64,000 nt of DNA from Catellatospora tritici (GCF_019083965.1 NZ_JAHRCY010000034.1:1-64000); one strand, 5' to 3'; counted from the stretch's first letter, positions 32,023 through 40,513 are shown. The notes: generated by a model not told the origin, from the letters alone. Numbers and translations: made by a program.

Positions 32023-33396
32023 TCACTGGGCCGGTGCGAGCTGGTGCATGGCACAGCCCAGCAGCACCGACGGGTCGGTGTAGATGCCGAGCACGGCCAC
32101 ATTGCGGGCCACCGGGGCCGCCCGCAGCGCGGTGCCGCCATACCCGGCCGGGGCGGCGGGCATGGAGAACACCCCGAGATTCAGCGTGTACGGCGTGAGC
32201 GTGCCGTCGGGGGCGGGCACCAACTGCGGCTGCGGGTGCACCCGCCGCTGCAGCACCCAGCCGCCTGCCAGCGCCTCGTCGACCCGGGCCGCCCACTCGT
32301 CCGGCGGGGTCTCCCAGCCGGGCAGCACCCCGCTACCGCCGTGCCGGAACGCCGGTTTGAGGGTCAGCTCCGCGCGCTGCTCGATCGCGTGTTCGCGCAG
32401 GTCGGCCACCATACCGGTGTCGAGTTCGACCTCGCCTGGACGGCAGCGGCGGGTCCACGGCACGAACCGCCGCAGCCGTTCGCGCAGCTCGGGTTCGAAC
32501 AGCCCGGCGTGCTGGGACAGCAGCGCGAGCGCGGCCTTGGAGCTGTACACCTGGCAGCCCAGCGGGGTGAACATGCGCACCTCGCCCCGCTCGACCGCGG
32601 CCAGCAGCGGCTCGACCAGCTCGCGCCCGGCGGGGGTGGCCGCGTGCTGGAGCAGGAAGCACCGGTAGATCACGTCCACCGCGCGGCCGTCGGCCCACAC
32701 CCGCCCGTCGCGGTAGGTCAGCTGCCCGAGATGGAGCGGGACGGTGTCCACCCCGTAATGACGGCGGTGCAGGTCGGCACAGCGGCGCAGCGGCTCCTCG
32801 TTCTCGGGGAAGTCCTCGGGCCAGAAGACCATCGCCACGGTCGGGGTGCTGTCGGGCGGCAGGCCGACCTCCAGCCGCAGGCTGGCCAGGCACTGCCCCA
32901 CCATGTCCGGGAAGCCCAGGCCGTGCTCGGCGGCGAACGAGGCGAGCACCGGATGCTCCAGCAGCGCCTCGTTGAGCAGCCCGGCCTCGACCAGGCCGAC
33001 GGTGGAGCCGATGTTGTACTCCAGCAGCTTCGGGCCGGTCTCGTCGGCGTAGATGTCGGCGCGGCCGTAGCGGGTGACCGGGCGGCCGGACTGGGTCCGT
33101 ACCACCAGCTCGGTCTCGGCCTCGCTCAGGCCCACCGCGCGCGCGAACGCGGCCAGGTCCCCGCCGAACAGCAGATCCGGCAGCCGGACCAGGGCCTCGT
33201 GCACGGCGGCCAGGTCCCCCACCAGGCGGGTGTGCTCGCCGTGGTCGAAGAACAGCGGCCGGGCCAGGCACCGGTGCCGGTAGAACGACTCGATCACCGG
33301 CGGCACCCGGGTCGGCGGCAGCAGTTCGGCGGCGGTGAAGCCGCCGCTGCGGATGCGATGCAGGTACAGCTCGGTGAGTGATGGACCGAACGCCAT
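32023..33396 (-). CDS. ATP-grasp-like protein of unknown function
   Basis: 457 residues; GGGAGGGGA stands well placed before ATG 33396. YADETGPKLLEYNIGSTVG, VVDVIYRCF-type segments and LTLKPAFRHGGSGV followed by WVLQRRV resemble glutathionylspermidine-synthase-like and circularly permuted ATP-grasp ligases: Lys in LKPAF and the GGSG loop would hold ATP, and the Glu-Tyr-Asn of LEYNIGS would hold metal. Such enzymes join a carboxylate and an amine. No partner gene tells the substrates. It lies divergent from the chitinase gene. Confidence 0.6.
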   Translation of the reverse strand: MAFGPSLTELYLHRIRSGGFTAAELLPPTRVPPVIESFYRHRCLARPLFFDHGEHTRLVGDLAAVHEALVRLPDLLFGGDLAAFARAVGLSEAETELVVRTQSGRPVTRYGRADIYADETGPKLLEYNIGSTVGLVEAGLLNEALLEHPVLASFAAEHGLGFPDMVGQCLASLRLEVGLPPDSTPTVAMVFWPEDFPENEEPLRRCADLHRRHYGVDTVPLHLGQLTYRDGRVWADGRAVDVIYRCFLLQHAATPAGRELVEPLLAAVERGEVRMFTPLGCQVYSSKAALALLSQHAGLFEPELRERLRRFVPWTRRCRPGEVELDTGMVADLREHAIEQRAELTLKPAFRHGGSGVLPGWETPPDEWAARVDEALAGGWVLQRRVHPQPQLVPAPDGTLTPYTLNLGVFSMPAAPAGYGGTALRAAPVARNVAVLGIYTDPSVLLGCAMHQLAPAQ

Positions 33397-33498
33397 TGTT
33401 CTGTTCCCCTCCCTGGACAGAACCCAAGCCTATGGCTCCGGCGGGCAGCGGTGACAGCACTCTAGAAACAGCATGGTCCACATCGGATAACACTTCGG

Positions 33499-33527
33499 TT
33501 GCTTTAGATAGTTAAGTTTACTAAACT
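33499..33527 (+). promoter_or_regulatory. Promoter and operator of the GH18 chitinase gene
   Basis: TTGCTT (33499-33504), 17-nt spacer, and TAAACT (33522-33527) form a promoter 75 bp before the start codon. A perfect palindrome AGTTTA-C-TAAACT (33515-33527) covers the -10, extended by TTAAGTTT (33512-33519), which is also present in the glucanase operator. No DasR-like site is seen. Confidence 0.6.
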
Positions 33528-33601
33528 GCCGTGAAGCTCGGGACGAGCCGCTTCCTCATCCCGGACAACCTTTCCCGACCGGATCTCCGAAGGGGACAGA
33601 C

Positions 33602-35011
33602 ATGTCCGAATCGTCCCAACAGCGGGTACGCCGCGGCCGCTTGGCCGCCGCCGCTGTCGCCCTGCTGACCGCAGCCGCGGGCGCCACCGCCGCGCTGCTC
33701 CCGGCCACCAGCGCCAACGCCGTCACCCTGCCGAACAACTTCAAGAGCATTGGCTACATGCCCTCCTGGGCGGGCAGCGTCGGCAGCGTGCAGTACGGCA
33801 AGCTCACCCACATCAACTACGCGTTCGTGCTGCCGAACAGCAACGGCACGCTCGGGGCCGTCGACAACACCGCCAAGCTGTCGTCGCTGGTCTCCACGGC
33901 CCACGCCAACGGCGTCAAGGTCTCCATCTCCATCGGCGGCTGGAACGACGGCAACGACTCGGCGTTCGAGTCGCTGGCCGCCAGCAGCGGTGGCCGCACC
34001 ACGTTCACCAACAGCGTCATGAGCCTGATCAACCAGTACGGGCTCGACGGCGCCGACATCGACTGGGAGTACCCGGACCCGGGCACCTCCGGCAGCAACT
34101 ACGCCCTGCTGATGCAGCAGCTGTCGACCACCCTGCACAACAACGGCAAGCTGCTGACCGCCGCCGTCGTCTCCGAGGGCAACACCGCCAACGGCGTGCC
34201 CACCTCGGTCTTCGGCTACGTCGACTGGCTCAACATCATGGCGTACGACGGCGGCAGCCCGCACGCCAACTACAACTGGTCCATCAACGCGGTCAACTTC
34301 TGGAAGGGCCGCGGCCTGCCAGCGAGCAAGGCGATCCTGGGCGTGCCGTTCTACAGCCGTCCGACCTACTACACCTACTCGCAGCTGGTCGCGATGGACC
34401 CGGCCAACGCCAACCGGGACTGCACCACCGTCAACGGGTCGCAGGAGTGCTACAACGGCATCCCGACGATCAAGGCCAAGACCCAGTGGGCCATGGCCAA
34501 CGCGGGCGGCATGATGAACTGGGAGCTGTCGCAGGACACCACCGGTTCGACCTCGCTGGTCAGCGCGATCTACGACACCGTCATGGGCGGTAGCACCCCG
34601 CCGTCCAGCCCGCCGCCCGGCGGCCGCACTGGCCGGATCACCGGCATCGGCGGCAAGTGCGTGGACGTGGCCGCGGCCAGTTCGACCAACGGCACCGCGG
34701 TGCAGCTGTACACCTGCAACGGCACCAACGCGCAGACCTGGACCGTCGGCACCGACGGCACCATCCGCGCGCTGGGCAAGTGCCTGGACGTCACCGGCGG
34801 TGCCACCGCCGACGGCACCAAGATCCAGATCTGGGACTGCACGGCGAGCAACGCCAACCAGCAGTGGACCTACAACTCCTCCACCCAGCGTCTGACCAAC
34901 CCCAAGTCCGGCAAGTGCCTCGACGCCACCGGCCAGTCCTCCGCCGACGGCACCCGCCTGCAGATCTGGACCTGCAACACCCAGGCCAACCAGAAGTGGA
35001 TCCTCCCCTGA
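33602..35011 (+). CDS. Secreted GH18 chitinase with ricin-type (CBM13) lectin domain
   Basis: 469 residues preceded by AAGGGG. Signal peptide (about 1-39, ending SANA), GH18 barrel (about 45-330) with SISIGGW and the catalytic DxxDxDxE as DGADIDWEYP, a short Pro-rich linker (TPPSSPPPGG), then a beta-trefoil of three QxW repeats (about 345-469; CVDVAAASSTNGTAVQLYTC, NAQTW, NQQW, NQKW). It hydrolyses chitin outside the cell; the trefoil binds sugars. The gene is apparently monocistronic, with a palindrome on its promoter. Confidence 0.95.
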   Translation: MSESSQQRVRRGRLAAAAVALLTAAAGATAALLPATSANAVTLPNNFKSIGYMPSWAGSVGSVQYGKLTHINYAFVLPNSNGTLGAVDNTAKLSSLVSTAHANGVKVSISIGGWNDGNDSAFESLAASSGGRTTFTNSVMSLINQYGLDGADIDWEYPDPGTSGSNYALLMQQLSTTLHNNGKLLTAAVVSEGNTANGVPTSVFGYVDWLNIMAYDGGSPHANYNWSINAVNFWKGRGLPASKAILGVPFYSRPTYYTYSQLVAMDPANANRDCTTVNGSQECYNGIPTIKAKTQWAMANAGGMMNWELSQDTTGSTSLVSAIYDTVMGGSTPPSSPPPGGRTGRITGIGGKCVDVAAASSTNGTAVQLYTCNGTNAQTWTVGTDGTIRALGKCLDVTGGATADGTKIQIWDCTASNANQQWTYNSSTQRLTNPKSGKCLDATGQSSADGTRLQIWTCNTQANQKWILP

Positions 35012-35027
35012 CCAAGGGTTGACCCGT

Positions 35028-35057
35028 CAGGGCCAGACCCGTTTCAGGGCCAGACCC
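35028..35057. repeat. 13-bp direct repeat behind the chitinase gene
   Basis: CAGGGCCAGACCC occurs at 35028-35040 and again at 35045-35057, separated by 4 bp. The function is unknown; no gene is seen in 35012-35188. Confidence 0.6.
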
Positions 35058-35188
35058 CGTCGATCATGAACCTATGGCCGGAAGGTGGGGAGTCCCTTGG
35101 CGCGCCGCTTGAGTGGCGGCGTGCCGGGACGAGCCACCTTCCGAGGCTCGACGGCGTGTCGCGGCCACCGGTTCTTGATCGACGGAAA

Positions 35189-35225
35189 GGCGGTGCCGCG
35201 CCGATCAGGGCGGCGCGGCACCGCC
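35189..35225 (+). terminator. Hairpin terminator upstream of the VOC gene
   Basis: A perfect 14-bp stem (35189-35202 with 35212-35225, arm GGCGGTGCCGCGCC) and 9-nt loop, about 180 bp after the chitinase stop and 49 bp before the VOC start. No T-run, but strong enough to end chitinase read-through. Confidence 0.7.
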
Positions 35226-35274
35226 ACCACCACTCCCGGGCATCATGAACGGTGACACGGGAGGAGTGTGGCCG

Positions 35275-36003
35275 ATGATCGGCACGTTGCGGGCGGTGGT
35301 GCTCGACGCACCCGACATCCGGCGGCTCGCCTCGTTCTACGCCGCCCTGTGCGGGTGGACCGAGCTGTACGCCGACGACGACTGGATCGCGATGCGAGCC
35401 CCGGACGGCTGGCGCGTCGCCTTCCAGCTCAGCCCCGACCACGTCCCGCCGCGATGGCCCGACCCGGCCCACCCGCAGCAGGCGCACCTCGACCTGCGCG
35501 TGCCCGACCTCGACGCCGCCTCGGCGCAGGCCGTCGCACTGGGCGCCGAGCCGCTGCGTGAGAACGAGACCTGGCACACCCTGGCCGACCCGGCCGGGCA
35601 CCCGTTCGACCTGTGCCTGTTCCCGGAGAACCCGCAGCCCACGCTCATGGGCCTGATGCTGGACTGCCCCGACGCCAAGCAGCTGAGCACGTTCTACGCC
35701 GAGCTGCTCGGCAAGCCCGTCACCTACGCGGGCGAGGGCATGGCGATGATCGGCGAGGACGGGGCGCAGCCGCTGATGTTCCAGCAGGTGACCGAGTACC
35801 GCGCACCGCGCTGGCCCGACCCCGCCCAGCCGCAGCAGTTCCACCTCGACGTCACCGTCGACGACGTCGAGGCGGCCGAGGCGGCGGTGCTGAAGCTCGG
35901 CGCCACCTCGCTGTTCATCGGCGGGGAGAACTGGCGGGTCTACGCCGACCCGGCGGGCAAACCGTTCTGCCTCTGCTGGAACCAGACCGGTTCCCCGGTC
36001 TGA
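35275..36003 (+). CDS. VOC-superfamily protein with two glyoxalase-like halves
   Basis: 242 residues from ATG 35275, which follows GGGAGGAG at 9 nt. Two similar halves: LDAPDIRRLASFYAALCGW / HLDLRVPDLDAA / DPAGHPFDLCLF and LDCPDAKQLSTFYAELLGK / HLDVTVDDVEAA / DPAGKPFCLCW. Each half carries a His after strand 1's partner, as in bleomycin-resistance/glyoxalase proteins. It could be a dioxygenase, isomerase or antibiotic-binding protein; nothing nearby decides. Confidence 0.85.
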   Translation: MIGTLRAVVLDAPDIRRLASFYAALCGWTELYADDDWIAMRAPDGWRVAFQLSPDHVPPRWPDPAHPQQAHLDLRVPDLDAASAQAVALGAEPLRENETWHTLADPAGHPFDLCLFPENPQPTLMGLMLDCPDAKQLSTFYAELLGKPVTYAGEGMAMIGEDGAQPLMFQQVTEYRAPRWPDPAQPQQFHLDVTVDDVEAAEAAVLKLGATSLFIGGENWRVYADPAGKPFCLCWNQTGSPV

Positions 36004-36130
36004 TCCGTGCGGCCACGAACCGTACGACTGTCGACCGAACTGGAGCCGGACCTGGGCATGTTCGGTGAAGGATCCTTGGTGCCCCAACGCGTCCCGGATC
36101 CGCGCCGACAACTCCTCGCGGCGTTGCGGT
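36004..36130 (-). pseudogene. Possible gene relic
   Basis: Between the VOC gene and the metallophosphoesterase gene the minus strand reads RREELSARIRDALGHQGSF and then EHAQVRLQFGRQSYGSWPHG with a natural residue mix and GC-rich third positions, unlike random shadow frames. It has no start and runs into the VOC 3' end. I do not recognise the family. Confidence 0.3.
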
Positions 36131-36191
36131 GACGGCAACTGGTGTGGACCACGCGCCGAACCACGGCGCGGCGCCGTACTCCTCGAAAGGC

Positions 36192-37370
36192 CTAGGCCGA
36201 GCGCAGGGTGAGCAGGGTGATCTCGCTCGGGGCGAACACCCGCAGCGGCGGGCCCCAGAAGCCGGTGCCGCGGCTGGTGTAGAGCTGGGTCCGCTCGCCG
36301 TGCCGGGTCAGACCCTGCACCGTGGGCTGGTCGACGCGCACCAGGTAGTGGAACGGCCAGATCTGGCCGCCGTGCGTGTGCCCGGAGATCTGCAGGTCCA
36401 CCCCCGCGGCCACGGCCGCGCCGATCTGCTGCGGCTGGTGGGCCAGCAGCAGCACGGGCAGATCGGCGCCGGTTCCCGCCAGCGCCGCGTCCAGGTCGGC
36501 CTGGTGCCCGGGTCGGCCCGAGGACTTGGCGGTACGGTCGTCGACGCCCGCCACCACCAGCGTGTCCCCACCCCGGCGCACCAGCACGTGCCGGTTGTGC
36601 AACGGCTCCCAGCCGAGCTCCCGCATGTGGTCCAGCCAGTTCTGCGCGTCGCCCATGTACTCGTGGTTGCCGGTCACATAGACCCGGGCGTCGCGGGCCC
36701 GGATGTCGGCCAGCGGGGCCGCCTGGGCCCGCCGCTGGTCGACCGAGCCGTCGGCGATGTCGCCGGTGTGGCAGACGATGTCGGCGTCCAGGGTGTTGAC
36801 GACCTCCGTGACGCCCTTGGACCAGCGCTCGCGGTCGATCGGGCCGTAGTGGGTGTCGGTCAGCAGGGCCACCTTCAGCCCGTCCAGCTCGCGACCCAGG
36901 CGCGGCAGCACCACCTCGACGCGGCGGACGCGGGGCACCCGCATCGCCTCGACGTACCCCCACCCGATCAGGACCGCGCTGACCAGCAGCGTGAACGCGG
37001 CGACGACGCGAGAGCGGGCCGGGTCGGCCACCCCGGCCACGGCCAGGCCGAGGCGCAGCACATTGCCGAGGATCGCCCAGACGAACAACACCCAGACGAC
37101 GCCGAGTGTGGTGTCGGCGATCCGGGCGGCCCAGTCCACGCGGCGGCCGTGGCCGTAGAACATCAGCGCGGGGAACGAGAGCAGCGCCGCGCCGAACAGC
37201 ACGGAACCGGCCGCCCCGACCGGGGACGGCCACTGGGCGGCCGAGCTCAGCAGCGTCCACCAGGGCACGCCGAACAGCAGGCCCAGCACCACGATCAGGG
37301 CGGAGATGAAGACCAGTGGACGGCCGACGCGGCGCGCCGGACGTACGGTGACGGTTTCGGTGGCGGACAT
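36192..37370 (-). CDS. Membrane-anchored calcineurin-like metallophosphoesterase
   Basis: 392 residues from ATG 37370 (GGAG at 5 nt). About four N-terminal transmembrane helices (residues about 15-145) precede a YkuE-type phosphoesterase domain with all metal motifs: TDTHYG (DxH), HTGDIADG (GDxxD), GNHEY (GNHE), LAHQP and SGHTHGG (GHxH). Two-metal phosphatase or diesterase facing one side of the membrane; related proteins act on lipid or UDP-linked substrates. It stands alone. Confidence 0.9.
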   Translation of the reverse strand: MSATETVTVRPARRVGRPLVFISALIVVLGLLFGVPWWTLLSSAAQWPSPVGAAGSVLFGAALLSFPALMFYGHGRRVDWAARIADTTLGVVWVLFVWAILGNVLRLGLAVAGVADPARSRVVAAFTLLVSAVLIGWGYVEAMRVPRVRRVEVVLPRLGRELDGLKVALLTDTHYGPIDRERWSKGVTEVVNTLDADIVCHTGDIADGSVDQRRAQAAPLADIRARDARVYVTGNHEYMGDAQNWLDHMRELGWEPLHNRHVLVRRGGDTLVVAGVDDRTAKSSGRPGHQADLDAALAGTGADLPVLLLAHQPQQIGAAVAAGVDLQISGHTHGGQIWPFHYLVRVDQPTVQGLTRHGERTQLYTSRGTGFWGPPLRVFAPSEITLLTLRSA

Positions 37371-37542
37371 CGCGCTCCTCGCGTGCAGTGGCCTACGGCC
37401 AAGCATGCCTCAGGAACGCTGAACATCACCTGAAGGTTTCCCGCAGTTTCGCCGTCAGTGTCCGGTCAGCTCGGCGACACAAGCCCCCTCCCGAGCCGAA
37501 AATCGGGTGATCGCCGCGGTGCGGGTCGCCTACGGTGGCCGC

Positions 37543-37803
37543 ATGGGAACGGACTCCAGCGAGTGGGTGACCCTCTTCACCTTCGGCGACATCAAGGCTC
37601 GGACCTGGCACCGGGCCTGGGGGCGTTGACTGTACCGCTGGGGCATCGACTGGGACCCGTTCGTGACGGGCGAGATCGGGGTCAACCACTACACGGTCGG
37701 GCGGCCCGACGGCACTCGCGGCTGCTCCTGGGAGTGTCTGGTGCGGGCGAGCGCACTACGGCGGCTGGGCATCGAGCCACCCGAGATCCGGGAACTGGTC
37801 TGA
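37543..37803 (+). pseudogene. Small hypothetical gene interrupted by an in-frame TGA
   Basis: An 86-residue frame starts at ATG 37543 (MGTDSSEWVTLFTFGDIKAR) and ends at TGA 37801-37803 (LRRLGIEPPEIRELV), with consistent actinomycete codon use throughout, but codon 29 is TGA (37627-37629, in AWGR-stop-LYRWGIDW). The most economical reading is a Trp TGG changed to TGA. No family recognised; Trp-rich throughout. Confidence 0.65.
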
Positions 37804-37892
37804 CCACCGTCGACGCGCAGGGACCTGGAATCGAGCCATTCGGCGGCCCGCCTCCGTATCTTCGTTCGGTCCACATGGCGCCATCGACACTC

Positions 37893-37922
37893 ATGGCGCG
37901 AGGCCGTAGGCTCTCGCGCCAT
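37893..37922 (+). promoter_or_regulatory. Hairpin enclosing the start codon of the membrane-protein gene
   Basis: ATGGCGCGAG (37893-37902) pairs perfectly with CTCGCGCCAT (37913-37922); the second arm includes the first two bases of ATG 37921. In RNA this would hide the ribosome site and start codon. No other ribosome site is apparent. Confidence 0.45.
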
Positions 37923-38349
37923 GAGTCTGTCGGTTGCCGCGCAGATCGCCGTCGCGATCGTCTGGCTGGGCCTGTACCTGGTGCTGTCGGTGCGCTACCA
38001 GCGCAGCTGGGATGGACGGATGCGGGCGGCGCTGGGCCGTCGCCTCGGCACGGGGGTCGGCTGGGGCCGGTCGGACGGCACCGGCGACCCGTTCACCGAC
38101 GACAGCACCGCCGCGGCCCCGGTCTGGCGGGCTGAGGGCACCGGCTCGCTGGGACAGCAGTTGTGGCAGCACACGGTCGCGCGCACCGCCCAGGTCGCGG
38201 TGCTGGTCGGGCTCGGCGTGCTGCCTGCGGCGGCGCTGCTGGGATTGGAGTTCCTGCTGCGCTTCCACGGGCTGGTCGTCCTCGGCACCGCCCTGGCCGT
38301 GATCGCGATCTTCTCGCTGTTCTGGGTGGGCACCTACCGTCGCTCGTGA
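37921..38349 (+). CDS. Small hypothetical membrane protein
   Basis: 142 residues with three probable transmembrane helices: about 5-24 (VAAQIAVAIVWLGLYLVLSV), 91-112 and 115-136. The polar middle (TGVGWGRSDGTGDPFTDDS) would lie on one side. I recognise no family. A hairpin covers its start, and it converges with the SDR gene 7 bp away. Confidence 0.7.
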   Translation: MSLSVAAQIAVAIVWLGLYLVLSVRYQRSWDGRMRAALGRRLGTGVGWGRSDGTGDPFTDDSTAAAPVWRAEGTGSLGQQLWQHTVARTAQVAVLVGLGVLPAAALLGLEFLLRFHGLVVLGTALAVIAIFSLFWVGTYRRS

Positions 38350-38356
38350 GGGGCGG

Positions 38357-39106
38357 TCAGCCTGGGACGGCGCCGCAGGTGATGTTGAGCGAGGTCGCGG
38401 TGATGCTGCGGGCGGCGTCCGAGGCGGCGAACACGGCCACGTTGCCGATGTCGGCGAGGCTGGCGGCTCGGCCGAGCATCGTCTTGGCCTCGATCGCGGC
38501 GGCGACGTCGTCGCGGCCGGGCATGCCCGCCGGGATCGACTCGGGCACCCCGGCGGTCTGCAGCGTGATCACGCGTACGCCACGCGGGCCGAGCTCGCAG
38601 GCCAGCGCCCGGCGCAGCGACTCCAGCCCACCGAAGGCGACCTGCATCCCGCCGAGGTTGGGCATCGGGTCGCCGTACCCGCCGAACAGCAGGATCGCGC
38701 CGGAGCGCTGCGCGGTCATGTGCCGGGCGGCGGCGCGGGCGGTGAGGAAGTTGCTGCGGATCGCGGTGCGGACCGGCTCCTCGAACTCGGCCAGGCTGAT
38801 CTCGGTGAGCGGTTTGCCGAGCACCGCGCCGTGCGAGATCAGGTTGATGGTCACGTCGACGCTGCCGAAGGCCTCGGCCACGGCGTCGACATGGGCGGTG
38901 ACCGTGGCCTCGTCGAGGGCGTCGACGACGGCGGGCTCGGCGGCGCCGCCGTCACCGCGGATCTTCTCGGCGACTCGGTCGAGCCGGGCCTGGGTGCGGC
39001 CGACCAGGTGCACGGTGGCGCCCTGGGCGGCGAAGGCTCGCGACACCGCGCCGCCGATGGCGCCGCCCGCGCCGTACACGATCGCGTTCTTGCCCTTGAG
39101 CAGCAC
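38357..39106 (-). CDS. SDR-fold protein lacking the catalytic Tyr and Lys
   Basis: 249 residues from GTG 39106, supported by GGGAGG at 7 nt. The NAD(P) site is clear: NAIVYGAGGAIGGAV, HLVGRTQARL, VDALDE, and NLISHGA in place of NNAG. Where SDRs carry YxxxK, this protein has GGMQVAFGGLESLRRAL: Met and Phe replace Tyr and Lys; the Ser strand reads ILLFGG. It may bind nucleotide without classical reductase chemistry. Monocistronic as far as seen. Confidence 0.85.
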   Translation of the reverse strand: MLLKGKNAIVYGAGGAIGGAVSRAFAAQGATVHLVGRTQARLDRVAEKIRGDGGAAEPAVVDALDEATVTAHVDAVAEAFGSVDVTINLISHGAVLGKPLTEISLAEFEEPVRTAIRSNFLTARAAARHMTAQRSGAILLFGGYGDPMPNLGGMQVAFGGLESLRRALACELGPRGVRVITLQTAGVPESIPAGMPGRDDVAAAIEAKTMLGRAASLADIGNVAVFAASDAARSITATSLNITCGAVPG

Positions 39107-39263
39107 CGCCGTACCTCCCGGTCCCCGGCGCCGCCCCGGCGCCCGCACGATCACCGTATGCCTGGGGCGGCGCCCGGCCCGCCCGGGGGCGGCCGGTTTG
39201 GGCGGATCGGCGGTCGGCGGACTTCACCGACGGGCAGACTCGCAGGTGGAGGGGGTGGTCGGG

Positions 39264-39635
39264 GTGACCCAGGAGGCGGCCGGCAGCGGCTCGATCGCGC
39301 AGGTCCAGGAGGGCATGCGGGTGTACGACAGCGCCGGTGCCGATCTCGGCGAGGTGGTCGAGGTGAAACTGGGCGACCCGCTGGCGGTGACCGAGGAGGG
39401 GCAGCTCATCGGCGAGCCGCGCGGCCTGCTCGGGGTGGTGCTCGACCCTGCCGCCAACGAGCCGCACGTGCCCGGCGAACTGGCCCAGGGACTGCTGCGC
39501 GAGGGGTACATCAAGATCCACCACGGCGGCCTGCGCCGCCACACCTGGTACGCCCCCGCCCGTGCCGTCTCCGCCGTCGACGGCGACACGGTCCGGCTGT
39601 CGGTGGCCAAGGACCGGCTGCTGCCCGAACAGTGA
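39264..39635 (+). CDS. PRC-barrel-like / DUF2171 small protein
   Basis: 123 residues. The start is one of a cluster of GTGs; 39264 has GGAGGGGG about 8 nt upstream, while 39255 would add three residues. VQEGMRVYDSAGADLGEVVEVKLG is the opening of the PRC-barrel/DUF2171 fold, found in small proteins of unknown function, and GYIKIHHGGLRRHTWYAPARAV follows. 45 bp upstream of the epoxide-hydrolase-like gene in the same direction, so probably co-transcribed. Confidence 0.7.
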   Translation: MTQEAAGSGSIAQVQEGMRVYDSAGADLGEVVEVKLGDPLAVTEEGQLIGEPRGLLGVVLDPAANEPHVPGELAQGLLREGYIKIHHGGLRRHTWYAPARAVSAVDGDTVRLSVAKDRLLPEQ

Positions 39636-39680
39636 GCATCGAAGCTCCACGGCGGACACTCGCACCGATAGGGTGATCTC

Positions 39681-40505
39681 ATGCGGGTACACGTGCGGGG
39701 TCTGGATTTCGAGGTGGCGGCGTCCGGTCCGGAGGACGGGCGGCCGGTGCTGCTGCTGCACGGCTTCCCGCAGCACTCGGGCGAGTGGGACGCGGTGGTG
39801 GCGCGGCTGACCGCGGCCGGGCTGCGCACGTACGCCCTGGACCAGCGCGGCTACAGCCCCGGTGCCCGGCCCGCCGAGGTCGAGTCGTACCGGGTGGACG
39901 AGATCGTCGCCGACGCGCTGGCGGTATTGGACGAACTCGGGGTGCCCTGGGCCGACGTGGTCGGCCACGATTGGGGCGCGGTGGTGGCCTGGTACCTGGC
40001 GGCCGGGCACCCGGGGCGGGTGCGCACGCTGACCGCGGTGTCGGTGCCGCATCCGGCGGCATACATCGCCGCGCTGGCGACCGACGCCGACCAGCAGGGG
40101 CGCTCGGCGTACATCCAGCTGTTCCGGCAGCCGGGAGTCGCCGAGGAGATGCTGCTCAGCGACGACGCGGAGCGGTTGCGGGCGGTGTTCGCGGGGTGCC
40201 CGCCCGAGTCGATCGAGTCGTACGTGGCCCCGATGCGGGAGCCCGGTGCGCTGACGGCGGCGCTGAACTGGTACCGCGCGGGCGCCTTCCATGACATGGG
40301 GCGGCTGGGCCCGGTGAGCGTGCCGACCACGTTCGTGTGGAGCGACGGCGACGTGGCGGTGGGCCGGGTCGCGGCGGAGGGCTGCGTCGAGCACGTCACC
40401 GGCGACTACCGGTTCGTGACCGTGCCCGGCGTGAGCCACTGGATCCCCGACCAGGCGCCCGACGCGGTCGCCGAGGCGATCCTGGCCCGCACGGCCGCGC
40501 AGTGA
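39681..40505 (+). CDS. Epoxide hydrolase/dehalogenase-like alpha/beta hydrolase
   Basis: 274 residues. HGFPQHSGEW supplies the oxyanion loop (HGxP), and the nucleophile is Asp in GHDWGAVVAW, as in epoxide hydrolases and haloalkane dehalogenases rather than Ser esterases. ALDQRGYSPG is the usual strand-4 motif, and late His is in VPGVSHWIPD. Cytoplasmic. A hairpin 9 bp behind the stop (40514-40544) probably ends the transcript. Confidence 0.88.
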   Translation: MRVHVRGLDFEVAASGPEDGRPVLLLHGFPQHSGEWDAVVARLTAAGLRTYALDQRGYSPGARPAEVESYRVDEIVADALAVLDELGVPWADVVGHDWGAVVAWYLAAGHPGRVRTLTAVSVPHPAAYIAALATDADQQGRSAYIQLFRQPGVAEEMLLSDDAERLRAVFAGCPPESIESYVAPMREPGALTAALNWYRAGAFHDMGRLGPVSVPTTFVWSDGDVAVGRVAAEGCVEHVTGDYRFVTVPGVSHWIPDQAPDAVAEAILARTAAQ

Positions 40506-40513
40506 GCAGGTGA

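Noticed and set aside
33397..33601. DasR site before the chitinase gene
   Set aside because: No ACTGGTCTAGACCAGT-like sequence is present; the AT-rich palindrome is a different motif.
37627..37629. TGA as a selenocysteine codon
   Set aside because: No SECIS-like hairpin follows directly, no selenoprotein family is matched, and a Trp-to-stop change explains it.
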